Assembly (NCBI RefSeq): GCF_039537505.1
Contig: NZ_BAABAQ010000002.1
Span: 744,001-808,000 of the forward strand
From: Streptosporangium oxazolinicum
Lineage (GTDB): Bacteria; Actinomycetota; Actinomycetes; Streptosporangiales; Streptosporangiaceae
Direction: 5' to 3'
DNA: 64,000 nt
Numbering within the stretch: position 1 is the stretch's first letter; each line of letters begins with the position of its first letter. A model generated the notes under the pieces. It worked only from the letters and a program-made list of their open reading frames with translations, had not been told where the DNA came from and made no database searches. Shown here in pieces: positions 45,549 to 54,744 of this stretch. The translations under genes were made by a program, and so were the position numbers.

Positions 45549-47663
45549 ATGCGCCCTCGGCCACCCGACCTCGGCCGGACGCTCGACGGCGTCGGTGACG
45601 TACCCAGGCGGGTCGTCGATGCCGTCACCGTGGCCGAGGAGGGGCCCGCCACCTCGGTGGCGCGTAGCCTGCTGCGCTCCCCGCCTCGGCTCGCCGCCGT
45701 CTCGATGGCGGTCCTCTCGGTGGCGCTCACCGTGATCGGCTTCGTGTTCCGTCTCGACCTGCCGCCCGAGTGGCAGCCGGAGGTGCCCGCCACGCCCGAC
45801 CTGGCGGCCGGGCTGACGTTCCCCGTGGTGGGCGCGTTCCTGCTGGCCCACCGCGCGCGCCCGGCCACGGCGTGGCTGATGTGCGCGGGCGGCCTGATGT
45901 GCGCGGTCAACGCGTTCTCCGATTCGGTGATGTTCACCTTCGCCGCGGCGGGCGACATGGAGTCCGCCGGGTACCTCCGGCTGAGCATGATCACGGGGAA
46001 GGTGATCGGCGGGTTCCTGCTCGCGATCCTGCTCCCGCTGTGCTCCCCCGACGGGCGGCTGCCCTCGCGGCGGTGGCGGCCGCTGGTGACGGCCGGTGTG
46101 GTCGTGTTCGCGGCGGACCTGCTGCTGAACCTCACCCGCCCGGACCCCGACCCCGCGCTGTACCCCTGGCCGAGAGTCATCCCCAATCCGATCGTGCTGG
46201 ACCTCCTCGCCCCGTACAACATGGCGGCGCGCGAGGTGACCGCCGTCCTGATCTCGGCCCTCGCGGTCCTGGCGCTGTTCTCGATGGTGCTGCGCTTCCG
46301 GCGGGCCGGACCGGTGCTGCGCCGCCAGATCGCCTGGCCGATCTTCGCGTTCGCCGTCTACGTCGCCTTCCTGCTCGCCGGACCCGCCTGGTGGCTGCCC
46401 GGGACGATCTGGGCCGGGCTGATCCCGGCGGCCATCGTCTTCTCGGTGCTGCGCTACCAGCTCTACGGCATCGACACGGTGGTCAGCCGCGCCTTCGTCG
46501 CCGCCGGGCTCATCGCCGCGGTCAGCGCCGTGTACGCGGTCGGCGCGGTCGCCGGGCTGGCACTGTCGGGGTACGACCGGATCGGCGGCCTGATGGCCGC
46601 CCTGCTCGCCGGGGTCATCTTCCACCCGCTCCGGCACAGGCTCAGGAGCCTGGTCGACCGGCTCATGTACGGCACGCACGGCGACCCGCAGGCGCTCGCC
46701 GCGCTCCTGGCCAGGGAGGTCCGCGAGACCGAACCGGCCAACGCGCTCGCCGCCGTCGCCGCCGTGGTCAGGGACGGGCTGAGCGTCACCGGCGTCGCCG
46801 TCGAGGTCCACGAGCCCGGCACCCGGCAGGTCCAGGTCGGCCTGCTGGGCCCGGCGCCGCGCGAGGTCCCGCTGATCTGGCACGGCGAGCCGGTCGGGCG
46901 GCTGCTCCTCGGCTCCCCCGGCCCTCGCCGGTTCGCCGCCGCGCACAACGGCCGCCTGGTCGCGGTGGCCGTCCCGTACGTCGCCGACGTGGCGCACGCC
47001 GTACGGATGACCGCCGACCTGCAGCGCTCCCGGGAGCGCATCCTCACCGCCCGCGAGGAGGAGCGCCGCCGCCTGCGCAGGGACCTGCACGACGGACTCG
47101 GCCACGCGCTGACCGACATGGCCATGTCCATCAACATGGCCAGGATCAGCCTGCGCACCGCCCCCGCCTCGGCGGACAGGCTCCTGCTCGAACTGCGCGG
47201 CGGCATGGACGCGGTGAGCCAGGAGATCAGGGAACTGGTGTACGGCCTGCGCCCGCCCACCCTCGACGAACTCGGCCTGGCGGGGGCCGTACGCGCCCTC
47301 GCCCAGGAGGGCACGCCGAGGGTCGCGGTGGAGATCGAGGGCGACCTGTCGGACCTGCCCGCGGCGGCCGAGGTGGCCGCGTACCGCATCGCGCAGGAGG
47401 GGCTCACCAACATCCGCAAGCACGCGCGGGCCGGTTCCGCGGTGATCTCGCTGCGGCGCGGGGAGTCGCTGGTGGTACGGGTCGAGGACGACGGGGACGG
47501 GCTGCCCCCGGGACCGCGCTCCGGGGTCGGGCTGCTCTCCATGCGCGAGCGGGCCGCCGAGCTGGGCGGCACCTGCGTGATCGGGGCGGCCCCCGGGGGC
47601 GGGACGGTCGTGGAGGCCGTGCTGCCGATCCCCGCCGCGCCGGTCGTGGCGGGCCGCCGGTAA
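45549..47663 (+). CDS. Multi-TM NarL-family sensor histidine kinase (paralogue)
   Basis: 704 aa, 14 bp after the SARP fusion gene, so in one operon with it. Same plan as the kinase at 41994: membrane domain with LPLCSPDGRLPS and FSVLRYQLYGID blocks also seen in the paralogue, His514 in RRDLHDGLG, N-box EGLTNIRKHA, DDGDG and GVGLLSMRERAAELGG. A longer basic N-terminus (about 50 residues) is the main difference and may reflect a wrong start. Confidence 0.93.
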   Translation: MRPRPPDLGRTLDGVGDVPRRVVDAVTVAEEGPATSVARSLLRSPPRLAAVSMAVLSVALTVIGFVFRLDLPPEWQPEVPATPDLAAGLTFPVVGAFLLAHRARPATAWLMCAGGLMCAVNAFSDSVMFTFAAAGDMESAGYLRLSMITGKVIGGFLLAILLPLCSPDGRLPSRRWRPLVTAGVVVFAADLLLNLTRPDPDPALYPWPRVIPNPIVLDLLAPYNMAAREVTAVLISALAVLALFSMVLRFRRAGPVLRRQIAWPIFAFAVYVAFLLAGPAWWLPGTIWAGLIPAAIVFSVLRYQLYGIDTVVSRAFVAAGLIAAVSAVYAVGAVAGLALSGYDRIGGLMAALLAGVIFHPLRHRLRSLVDRLMYGTHGDPQALAALLAREVRETEPANALAAVAAVVRDGLSVTGVAVEVHEPGTRQVQVGLLGPAPREVPLIWHGEPVGRLLLGSPGPRRFAAAHNGRLVAVAVPYVADVAHAVRMTADLQRSRERILTAREEERRRLRRDLHDGLGHALTDMAMSINMARISLRTAPASADRLLLELRGGMDAVSQEIRELVYGLRPPTLDELGLAGAVRALAQEGTPRVAVEIEGDLSDLPAAAEVAAYRIAQEGLTNIRKHARAGSAVISLRRGESLVVRVEDDGDGLPPGPRSGVGLLSMRERAAELGGTCVIGAAPGGGTVVEAVLPIPAAPVVAGRR

Positions 47664-47723
47664 ACCTTTTCGGCTTCTCGGGACTCTAACCAGCCGTTAC
47701 GGAATTCGTCCGAGGAGATCCCC

Positions 47724-48701
47724 TTGAAGCACTGGGTCCTGGCCACCGGCGTCGTACTCGCCCTGACGGCCACCACCATCACTCCCGCGCTCGCCGGGTC
47801 CACCGGGGGTTTCGGGGGTTCCGGAGTGGCCGGACCCACCGAGGGCACCGGGGGTACCGCTCTCGCGGCGGCTTCGCACGAGGCGGCCCCCGTCTCGGGC
47901 GCCGTCTACTTCCGCCACGGGGGAAGCGGGGTCGAGGTGCTGACCCACCGGGGAGGCTGGACCAGCCTGACGGCCGGTGCCGGAGCCTTCGCCGGCCAGT
48001 TCGCGGTCGCGCCCGACGGCCGGAAGGTCGCCTGGATCGACGACAGGAACAGGCTGCGCGTCAAGGCCACCGGGTCCGGCGCGGAGACGGTGGTCGCCAG
48101 GAACGCGGCCTACGGCGGCCCCTGCCTGACCCCGGCCTGGACGGCCGACGGCAAGCGGATCGCCTACCCGGTGAAGGGCACGAGCGAGGCGGTGACGGTC
48201 GCGGTGGTCGGCGCCGACGGCAGGGGCCGGTTCGACGCGGGGAAGACCCTCGGCCCCTGCCACCTGACCTGGTCGGCCGACGGCAGGACCCTCGCCGGGT
48301 ACGCGGGCGACACCGTCGGTGTCCACCTCCTGGACACCAGGCGGCGGACCTCCAGCCGCGTCCCGGGCGTCAGGCTCGCCAACCACGTGGAGAGCCTGTC
48401 GCCCGACGGCCGCCGGGTGGTGGTCAACGCCATCGGCGCGAACGCCGAGAGCGGCGACGGCTCCTGGCCCCTGTCGTTCACCCCGTCGGTCTACGACACC
48501 AGGACCGGCGCGAAGGTCGCCATCCCGGTCAGGGGGCGGCTGCTGGGCGCGCGCTACCTGCGCGACGGCCGTCTGGCGGTCCGGGTCAAGGGCACGGCCG
48601 CCAACACGATCGTGGTCCTCTCCCGCTCGGGCAGGGAGGTCCAGCGGGTGACCGAGCCCGCCAGGGCGAAGAACCTCGGGCTGCTCTGGGTCCTCGGCTG
48701 A
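47724..48701 (+). CDS. Secreted beta-propeller-like protein (TolB/WD40 type)
   Basis: 325 aa, TTG start with GAGGAGA 6 nt upstream. Sec signal at 1-24 with cleavage after ALA. After a Gly-rich linker, repeated blade-like units (VAPDGRKVAWIDD, WTADGKRIAYP, WSADGRTLAGY, LSPDGRRVVV) indicate a TolB-like propeller. No catalytic residues. Follows the kinase gene by 60 bp and may be co-transcribed, perhaps as an extracellular accessory of the kinases. Confidence 0.82.
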   Translation: MKHWVLATGVVLALTATTITPALAGSTGGFGGSGVAGPTEGTGGTALAAASHEAAPVSGAVYFRHGGSGVEVLTHRGGWTSLTAGAGAFAGQFAVAPDGRKVAWIDDRNRLRVKATGSGAETVVARNAAYGGPCLTPAWTADGKRIAYPVKGTSEAVTVAVVGADGRGRFDAGKTLGPCHLTWSADGRTLAGYAGDTVGVHLLDTRRRTSSRVPGVRLANHVESLSPDGRRVVVNAIGANAESGDGSWPLSFTPSVYDTRTGAKVAIPVRGRLLGARYLRDGRLAVRVKGTAANTIVVLSRSGREVQRVTEPARAKNLGLLWVLG

Positions 48702-49054
48702 CGGGTCCTCGGCCTGAATTCACCAGCCTGAGTTCCCCGGCCCGATATTCACCGGTCCCGGAGGAATCAGCCGATCGGCTCCTCCGGCCGACCCCGGCGG
48801 CGTCGCCCGGCGCCGCCCAGCGCGGACCGGCGGATCCCGGCGGATCTCAGCGGATCTCAGCGGATCTCAGCGGATCTCAGTGGTCGAAACCGGCCGACCG
48901 ATCGGTGCAGCCCCCAAGGCCGGGGCCCTCACGGACCCGTGAGAGCCTCCCCGGCGGCCCGTGGACACCGCCGGTCGCCCGGTTCCCTGATTCGGCGACC
49001 GGGCGGGGATCACCTGAACGGCGAGCGCCGGGCACGCCCCAATAGGATGTCCAC
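48702..49054. other. Intergenic region, no gene
   Basis: 353 bp upstream of nadE. It holds short direct repeats but no credible ORF; the nadE promoter must lie in the right-hand part. Confidence 0.6.
48831..48880 (+). repeat. Tandem decamer repeat
   Basis: cggatctcag four times exactly (48841-48880), preceded by a degenerate unit cggatcccgg (48831-48840). Confidence 0.95.
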
Positions 49055-50839
49055 GTGGCTCAACTCCGCATCGCCCTGGCCCAGAGCAATCCCGCCGTCG
49101 GTGACCTGGCCGCCAACACGGACAGGCTCGTCGAGTGGACCCGCCGTGCCGCCGATCGCGGCGCGCACCTGGTCGTCTTCACCGAGATGTTCCTGACCGG
49201 ATATCCCGTCGAGGACCTCGTGCTGCGCACCTCGTTCGTGGAGGCGTCGATCGCGGCGATCGAGGAGGCCGCGCGACGACTGGACGAGGCGGGGCTCGGC
49301 GAGATCCCCGTGGTGGTCGGCTACGTGGACCGCGCGAAGCTCGCCCCGCGCGTCGGCCAGCCCAAGGGTGCCCCGCTCGACGCGGCCGCGCTGCTGCACC
49401 GGGGCCAGGTGGTCGTCAAGACCGCCAAGCACCACCTGCCGAACTACGGCGTCTTCGACGAGTACCGCTACTTCGTCCGCGGCGACCGGCTGCCGATCTT
49501 CAGGCTGCACGGCGTCGACGTGGCGATCGCGGTCTGCGAGGACCTCTGGCAGGAGGGCGGCCCCGTCGCGGTGGTGGCCGAGGCCGGAGCCGGGCTGCTC
49601 GTAGTGCCGAACGCCTCCCCGTACGAGAAGGAGAAGGACGACGTACGCCTGGCGCTGGTGGCCAGGCGCGCCCGCGAGGCCGGATGCGCCCTCGCCTACG
49701 TCAACCAGGTCGGCGGCCAGGACGAGCTGGTCTTCGACGGAGACTCGGTGGTCGTCTCCGCCTCCGGCGAGCTGGTCGCGCGCGCGGCGCGCTTCTCGGA
49801 GGAGCTGCTGATCACGGACCTGGAGCTGCCCGAGGCCAGGTACGGGGGGCTCGGCACGTTCCAGGTGGACGCCGGGGACGGCACCGTGATCACGGTGGAG
49901 CGGCTGGAGCTGTCGGCCCGCCCCGTCGAGCCGTACGAGCCGCAGGCCCCCACGATCGCCGAGCAGCTCGACGACACCGCCGAGGTCTACTCGGCGCTGG
50001 TCCTCGCGGTCCGCGACTACGTCGCCAAGAATGGTTTCCGGTCGGTCATCCTCGGCCTGTCCGGCGGCATCGACTCGGCGCTGACCGCCACGATCGCCTC
50101 CGACGCCATCGGCCCCGACCGGGTGCACGTGGTGCTGATGCCCTCCCGCTACTCCTCCGACCACTCGGTGAGCGACGCGCGGGAGCTGGTCGACCGGCAG
50201 GGGATCAACGCCAGGACCGTGCCGATCGCCGAGATCGTCAGCGGCTTCGAGAAGGAGATCGAGCTCTCCGGCCTGGCCGCGGAGAACCTCCAGGCCCGGG
50301 TGCGCGGCATGATCCTGATGGGCCTGTCCAACGAGCACGGCCACCTCGTCCTCACCACCGGCAACAAGAGCGAGCTGGCCACCGGCTACTCCACCCTGTA
50401 CGGCGACTCCGCGGGCGGCTTCGCCCCCATCAAGGACGTGCTCAAGACCCTCGTCTGGGAGCTGTCGCGCTGGCGCAACGCCCAGGCGGGCCGGTCGGGC
50501 GAGTTCCTGCACGGGTTCGCGGTGCCGCCGATCCCGGAGAGCTCGATCGAGAAGGAGCCCAGCGCGGAGCTCCGCCCCGACCAGCGCGACACCGACTCCC
50601 TGCCCGAGTACGAGATCCTGGACCGGCTACTGGACGACTACGTCGAAAAGGACATGGGATCCGCCGAACTCGTCGCCGCCGGACACGACCCGGCCCTGGT
50701 CACCAGGGTGATCCGCCTGGTCGACCTGGCCGAGTACAAGCGCCGCCAGTATCCCCCGGGGCCGAAGATCACTCCCAAGAACTTCGGCCGCGACCGCCGT
50801 CTCCCCATCACCAACCGCTGGCGCGAGACCACCATCTGA
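49055..50839 (+). CDS. nadE: Glutamine-dependent NAD+ synthetase
   Basis: 594 aa, GTG start with TAGGAT upstream. N-terminal nitrilase-fold glutaminase (FTEMFLTGYPVEDL, Lys in KHHLPNYGVFDE, Cys in VCEDLW about 159) and a C-terminal ATP-pyrophosphatase synthetase with SGGIDSALT near 336 and TTGNKSELATGYSTLYGD. It converts deamido-NAD to NAD using glutamine and ATP, the last step of NAD synthesis. Monocistronic by context; convergent with the TetR gene. Confidence 0.97.
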   Translation: MAQLRIALAQSNPAVGDLAANTDRLVEWTRRAADRGAHLVVFTEMFLTGYPVEDLVLRTSFVEASIAAIEEAARRLDEAGLGEIPVVVGYVDRAKLAPRVGQPKGAPLDAAALLHRGQVVVKTAKHHLPNYGVFDEYRYFVRGDRLPIFRLHGVDVAIAVCEDLWQEGGPVAVVAEAGAGLLVVPNASPYEKEKDDVRLALVARRAREAGCALAYVNQVGGQDELVFDGDSVVVSASGELVARAARFSEELLITDLELPEARYGGLGTFQVDAGDGTVITVERLELSARPVEPYEPQAPTIAEQLDDTAEVYSALVLAVRDYVAKNGFRSVILGLSGGIDSALTATIASDAIGPDRVHVVLMPSRYSSDHSVSDARELVDRQGINARTVPIAEIVSGFEKEIELSGLAAENLQARVRGMILMGLSNEHGHLVLTTGNKSELATGYSTLYGDSAGGFAPIKDVLKTLVWELSRWRNAQAGRSGEFLHGFAVPPIPESSIEKEPSAELRPDQRDTDSLPEYEILDRLLDDYVEKDMGSAELVAAGHDPALVTRVIRLVDLAEYKRRQYPPGPKITPKNFGRDRRLPITNRWRETTI

Positions 50840-50875
50840 CACCCGGCCCGTCTCCGGGCGATCGTGCGGGAGACC

Positions 50876-51502
50876 TCAGGGGCCGAGGCCCACCAGGAGG
50901 TGGTCGACGATCCGTTCGGCCAGGTCGGAGGACGCGGCGCACTCGTCGGCCCCCTCGGTGCGGATGTACCACATCACGGTGCCGACCAGGTTCGCCATCG
51001 CGATGGGGACGTCGAGGCCGGCCCGCAGCTCGCCGGTGGTGACGCCGCGCCGCAGCAGGGCGGTGATCGCCGCCCTGCGCGGCTCGATGGTCGCCTGGCG
51101 GATGCGCTCCACCAGGCGGGGGTGCCTCTCGGCCTCGTTCATCGCGATGTTCATCACGCAGCGGTTGCGCGCGTCGCACGCGTCGCGCAGGAACACCCGC
51201 GCGTAGGCGACGAGATCCTCGCGGACCGAGACGCCCGCGACAGGGGGCAGCGGCGACTTGAGGGTCGCCAGCGCGTCGACGAGGAGGTCCTCCTTGTTCG
51301 ACCAGCGCCGGTAGATCGTGGTCTTGCCGACCCCCGCGCGGGCGGCGATCGCCTCGATCGACAGCTCGGAGAGGCCGACGCTCTCCCCGATCAGGTCGAG
51401 GGTCGCGTCGATGATGGCCTTCTCCGCCCTGGCACTGCGGGGACGGCCCGCGGGGCGGGGGGTGCGGGCCTCGGCCGCCTGGATCTCGTCGGTGGTCGTC
51501 AT
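50876..51502 (-). CDS. TetR-family transcriptional regulator
   Basis: 208 aa. N-terminal HTH at about 25-70 (IEAIAARAGVGKTTIYRRWSNKEDLL) and a helical ligand-binding C-terminal domain. It begins 7 bp after the MFS stop on the same strand, so the operon is MFS-tetR, probably autoregulated through the palindrome at 53131-53150. Confidence 0.93.
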   Translation of the reverse strand: MTTTDEIQAAEARTPRPAGRPRSARAEKAIIDATLDLIGESVGLSELSIEAIAARAGVGKTTIYRRWSNKEDLLVDALATLKSPLPPVAGVSVREDLVAYARVFLRDACDARNRCVMNIAMNEAERHPRLVERIRQATIEPRRAAITALLRRGVTTGELRAGLDVPIAMANLVGTVMWYIRTEGADECAASSDLAERIVDHLLVGLGP

Positions 51503-51509
51503 GGCGTTC

Positions 51510-53072
51510 CTACACTACCGCTGGTTCCTTGTCCGAGCCGATCTCTTCGGGGACGGGGGCCGCTGAGGACTTTCCCGGCAGCCACCTGAACACCACCAGT
51601 GCCCCGAGCAGCGCGATGACCGCGGAGACGAGGGCGGTGGTGTGCATGCCCTCGACGAAGGCGAGCTTGGCCGGTTCGACGAGCGCCGCGCCTCGGGCGC
51701 CGAGGCCCTGGGCCACGCCCAGCGTGCCGGTCAGCGACTCGCCCGCGAGGTGCCTGAGCTGGTCGGGCAGGCCGGTCAGGGCGGGGGCGATCTGGTCGCG
51801 GTAGGTGGCCGAGAGCAGCGAGCCGAGAAGCGCGACGCCGAGCGCGCCGGCCACCTGGCGGACGGTGTTGCTCATGGCCGAGCCGACGCCGGCCTTCTCC
51901 CTGGGGAGCGCCTCCATGATCGCGGTGGTCGCCGGGGGCATGATGTTGGCCATCGCCGCGCCCTGGACGAAGAACACGATCTCCAGCAGGACGATCGGGG
52001 TGTTCTGGTCCATCAGCGCGTACGAGGCCAGCGCACCGGCCACGATGACCATGCTGACGGTGGCGCTCAGCTTGCCGCCGAAGCGCGTGGCCATCTGCTG
52101 GCTCAGCGGGGCGAAGATCAGCTGTGCGGCGGCGAAGGGGATCATCAGGGCACCCGCCTGCATCGGGCTGAAGCCCAGCACGATCTGCAGGTAGAAGACC
52201 AGGAAGAACATCGCGCCCATCATCGCGAAGAACACGATGCCGATCATGCCGACCGCGGTCGCGAAGCGCGGGTCGCGGAAGTAGCCGACGTCGAAGGCCG
52301 GGTGGTCGATGCGGCGTTCGTACCAGGCGAAGACGGCGAGCACGACGATGCCGAGGATCGTCGGGACGAGCACCTCGGCGCTGGCGATCGTGGCCAGCTC
52401 TCCGCCCCGGATGATGCCGTAGGTGACGGCGACGAGGCCGACGATGGAGAGGATCACGCCGACCGGGTCGAGCCTGGAGGGCTTGGGGTCACGCGACTCG
52501 GGCACGACCAGGCGGATGAGCACCATGCTGATCAGCACGATCGGCAGGTTGATCAGGAAGACCGAGCCCCACCAGAAGTGCTCGATGAGCAGGCCGCCGG
52601 TGATCGGCCCGATCGCCACGGCCAGGCCCACCCCGCCGGCCCAGACGCCGATCGCCTTGCCGCGCTCCCTCGGGGGGAAGACGTTGGAGATGATCGCCAG
52701 GGTGGCCGGCATGATCGCGGCGCCGCCGATGCCCATGAACGCGCGGGCGACGATCAGCTGCATGGGGTCCTGGGCGTAGGCGCTGGCCAGCGAGGCCAGG
52801 CCGAAGAGGACCATGCCGATCATGAGCATGCGCTTGCGCCCGGTGCGGTCGCCGATCACCCCGAAGGTGAAGAGCAGGCTCGCGAACACGAGCGTGTAGG
52901 AGTTGATCGCCCATTCCATCTGGCTCTGGGTGGCTCCCAGGCCCGCCACGGGGTCCGCGATCGTCTTCAGTGCGACGTTGAGGATGGTGTTGTCGAGCAC
53001 GACCGCCAGGAGGCTGAAGACCAGCACTCCCAGGATCTGCCACCGTCGCGGGTGGCCGAGCTGTTGTTCCAC
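51510..53072 (-). CDS. MFS transporter, DHA2 (14-TM drug:H+ antiporter) family
   Basis: 520 aa from GTG 53072 (VEQQLGHPRRWQILG); the ORF continues upstream through the promoter and operator, so longer starts are rejected. It has the DHA2 motifs LDNTILNVAL in TM1, GDRTGRKRMLM in loop 2-3, and GPITGGLL (motif C) in TM5. Predicted 14 TM helices. Multidrug-type efflux controlled by the downstream TetR is inferred. Confidence 0.92.
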   Translation of the reverse strand: MEQQLGHPRRWQILGVLVFSLLAVVLDNTILNVALKTIADPVAGLGATQSQMEWAINSYTLVFASLLFTFGVIGDRTGRKRMLMIGMVLFGLASLASAYAQDPMQLIVARAFMGIGGAAIMPATLAIISNVFPPRERGKAIGVWAGGVGLAVAIGPITGGLLIEHFWWGSVFLINLPIVLISMVLIRLVVPESRDPKPSRLDPVGVILSIVGLVAVTYGIIRGGELATIASAEVLVPTILGIVVLAVFAWYERRIDHPAFDVGYFRDPRFATAVGMIGIVFFAMMGAMFFLVFYLQIVLGFSPMQAGALMIPFAAAQLIFAPLSQQMATRFGGKLSATVSMVIVAGALASYALMDQNTPIVLLEIVFFVQGAAMANIMPPATTAIMEALPREKAGVGSAMSNTVRQVAGALGVALLGSLLSATYRDQIAPALTGLPDQLRHLAGESLTGTLGVAQGLGARGAALVEPAKLAFVEGMHTTALVSAVIALLGALVVFRWLPGKSSAAPVPEEIGSDKEPAVV

Positions 53073-53112
53073 GAAAAGCCCCGTATTCGATACGCTTGAG
53101 TTTCGAAACACA

Positions 53113-53150
53113 ACCGTAGCGCTGATCATTACGATACGCAACCGTATCGT
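53113..53150 (-). promoter_or_regulatory. MFS-tetR promoter with palindromic operator
   Basis: On the minus strand TTGCGT (53136-53141) and TACGGT (53113-53118) are 17 bp apart, a plausible -35/-10. The -35 lies inside the perfect palindrome acgatacg-caac-cgtatcgt (53131-53150). A second site, cgtat-tcg-atacg (53082-53094), shares the half-site and lies between promoter and start codon. Both are good TetR operator candidates. Confidence 0.7.
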
Positions 53151-53214
53151 TTCGTATTTGTCGTGAAATATCCTGCCCCCGGGATGCGCCCGCCGAGAGC
53201 GGGGACGGCCGAGG

Positions 53215-54417
53215 TCAGGCGGCCATCGGGAGCGGCTCCCCGACCACGGCCGAGGTGCGCCGCCAGAACGGCAGGGCGATCAGCACCATCATCACGCTGA
53301 CCAGTCCGGCGGCGGCGAAGCCCCACCCGGGACCGGGACCGTCGATGATCAAGCCCGCGATGGGCGCCGAGGAGCCCGCTCCGATCAGCAGCGCCGTGCC
53401 GTGCAGGCCCATCGCCTCGCCACGGGCCCCGGCGGGCACCCAGCGGCTCACGGTGTCGACCGTGGAGGACAACGCGGGGGCGCACAGCACCCCGGCGGGC
53501 AGCAGGGCCAGCAGCAGCCAGCGCCAGTCGGCGCCGGCCAGCCCGACGGGGACGGTGAGCACCCCCATGGCACCGATCAGGACCAGCGGCGACAGCCCGC
53601 GGGGCAGCATGCCGTACACGAAGCCGCCCGTCAGCGAGTAGGCGCACCACAGCCCGATCGCCAGCCCGATCCACGCGGTGTCGCCGCCCTGCTTCATCGT
53701 CGCCACCAGGGAGAGCTCGGTGGCGGCCAGCACGAAGGCCGCCGCGGCGACCGTGCCGAGCAGCCCGAGCATGCCCGGGGTGAGCCACTGGCGCCGGGGG
53801 ACCTTCCCCGCCGGCCTCTGGAGCTCCTCGTCCGAGCGGATGGGCGGGTTCAGCAGGATCAGCGTCGCCCCCGAGGCGACCAGCCCTGCGGCGACGACGC
53901 CCATGGTGGGCACGCTGCCGAGGAGCGTCACCCCCGCGACCGCCAGGGCGGGACCGGTCATGTACGACACTTCAACGATCATGGAGTCGAGGGAGAAGCC
54001 CATCCTGCGCTGGTCGATCGGGACCAGCGCCGCGAGACACTGCCTGATCACGCTGAACACCGGGAGGCTGAGCAGGCCCGCGAGCATCGACGCCGCGAGC
54101 AGCACGGGGAGCGGCATCGCCCACGCGGTGGACCAGAAGGCGAGCTGGGCGAGCGTGGTCACCACCAGCACCGGGCGCAGGCCGTGGCTGTCGACGAACC
54201 TTCCGGCCAGCGGTGAGCCGACCGCCATCCCCACCGTGCTCGCCATGGTCACCAGCCCGGCCGCGGCGAAGCCGAGCCCGAGCCCGCTGGGGTCGACGAC
54301 GTGCAGCGTCAGCGTGATGGCGACCGCGGTCGAGGGGATGCGGGCGACCAGCCCCACCAGCAGCAACGACCGCACGCCCGGAATCGCCAGCAGGCGGCGG
54401 TAAGGTTCGAAAGCCAT
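53215..54417 (-). CDS. MFS transporter (12-TM)
   Basis: 400 aa. Twelve hydrophobic segments in two sixes, with GSPLAGRFVDSHGLRPVL as the loop 2-3 signature. Resembles actinobacterial YfcJ/NepI-like MFS exporters; substrate unknown. Divergent from panB across about 330 bp. Confidence 0.88.
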   Translation of the reverse strand: MAFEPYRRLLAIPGVRSLLLVGLVARIPSTAVAITLTLHVVDPSGLGLGFAAAGLVTMASTVGMAVGSPLAGRFVDSHGLRPVLVVTTLAQLAFWSTAWAMPLPVLLAASMLAGLLSLPVFSVIRQCLAALVPIDQRRMGFSLDSMIVEVSYMTGPALAVAGVTLLGSVPTMGVVAAGLVASGATLILLNPPIRSDEELQRPAGKVPRRQWLTPGMLGLLGTVAAAAFVLAATELSLVATMKQGGDTAWIGLAIGLWCAYSLTGGFVYGMLPRGLSPLVLIGAMGVLTVPVGLAGADWRWLLLALLPAGVLCAPALSSTVDTVSRWVPAGARGEAMGLHGTALLIGAGSSAPIAGLIIDGPGPGWGFAAAGLVSVMMVLIALPFWRRTSAVVGEPLPMAA

Positions 54418-54744
54418 TGTGATTACTTACCTCCGCGAGCATTGTGCCGTACACCCCCGACACTTCCGCCACTGGATTACCGCGCCGAGGCGCCGCGCAC
54501 CGCCCGCGTCCCGGCTCGGCCCCCCAAAGCCCCTCGAATGTGCCGCGCACCGCCGGATCACCTCACGGACACGCTTCCCCGTCACCCTCCGTTACCGGTC
54601 CAACCGTACAAACGTGTCATATGTCCATATACCCCTCATCGGATTACCACGCCGACCGGGTCTGTTGAACCTGTCGTACGCGTGCAATCATCGGAACCGT
54701 CCGGGGACGCCACAGGGGCGCCTCGAGACTTCACTGGAGGTCCC
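54418..54744. other. Intergenic region, no gene
   Basis: 327 bp between divergent MFS and panB genes. It contains a less GC-rich stretch around 54600-54660 and a TTGAAC (54665-54670) that could be a -35 for panB, with no convincing -10. No coding sequence seen. Confidence 0.5.

Noticed and set aside
45144..47423. 759-codon minus-strand frame opposite the SARP fusion and kinase
   Set aside because: Shadow frame; the plus strand encodes complete receiver and kinase domains.
48841..48880. Decamer repeats as origin iterons or an attachment site
   Set aside because: No replication or integrase gene nearby and only four short exact copies; kept as a simple repeat.
49135..51042. 635-codon plus-strand frame over nadE and tetR
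   Set aside because: Out-of-frame reading of nadE; Arg/Gly-rich.
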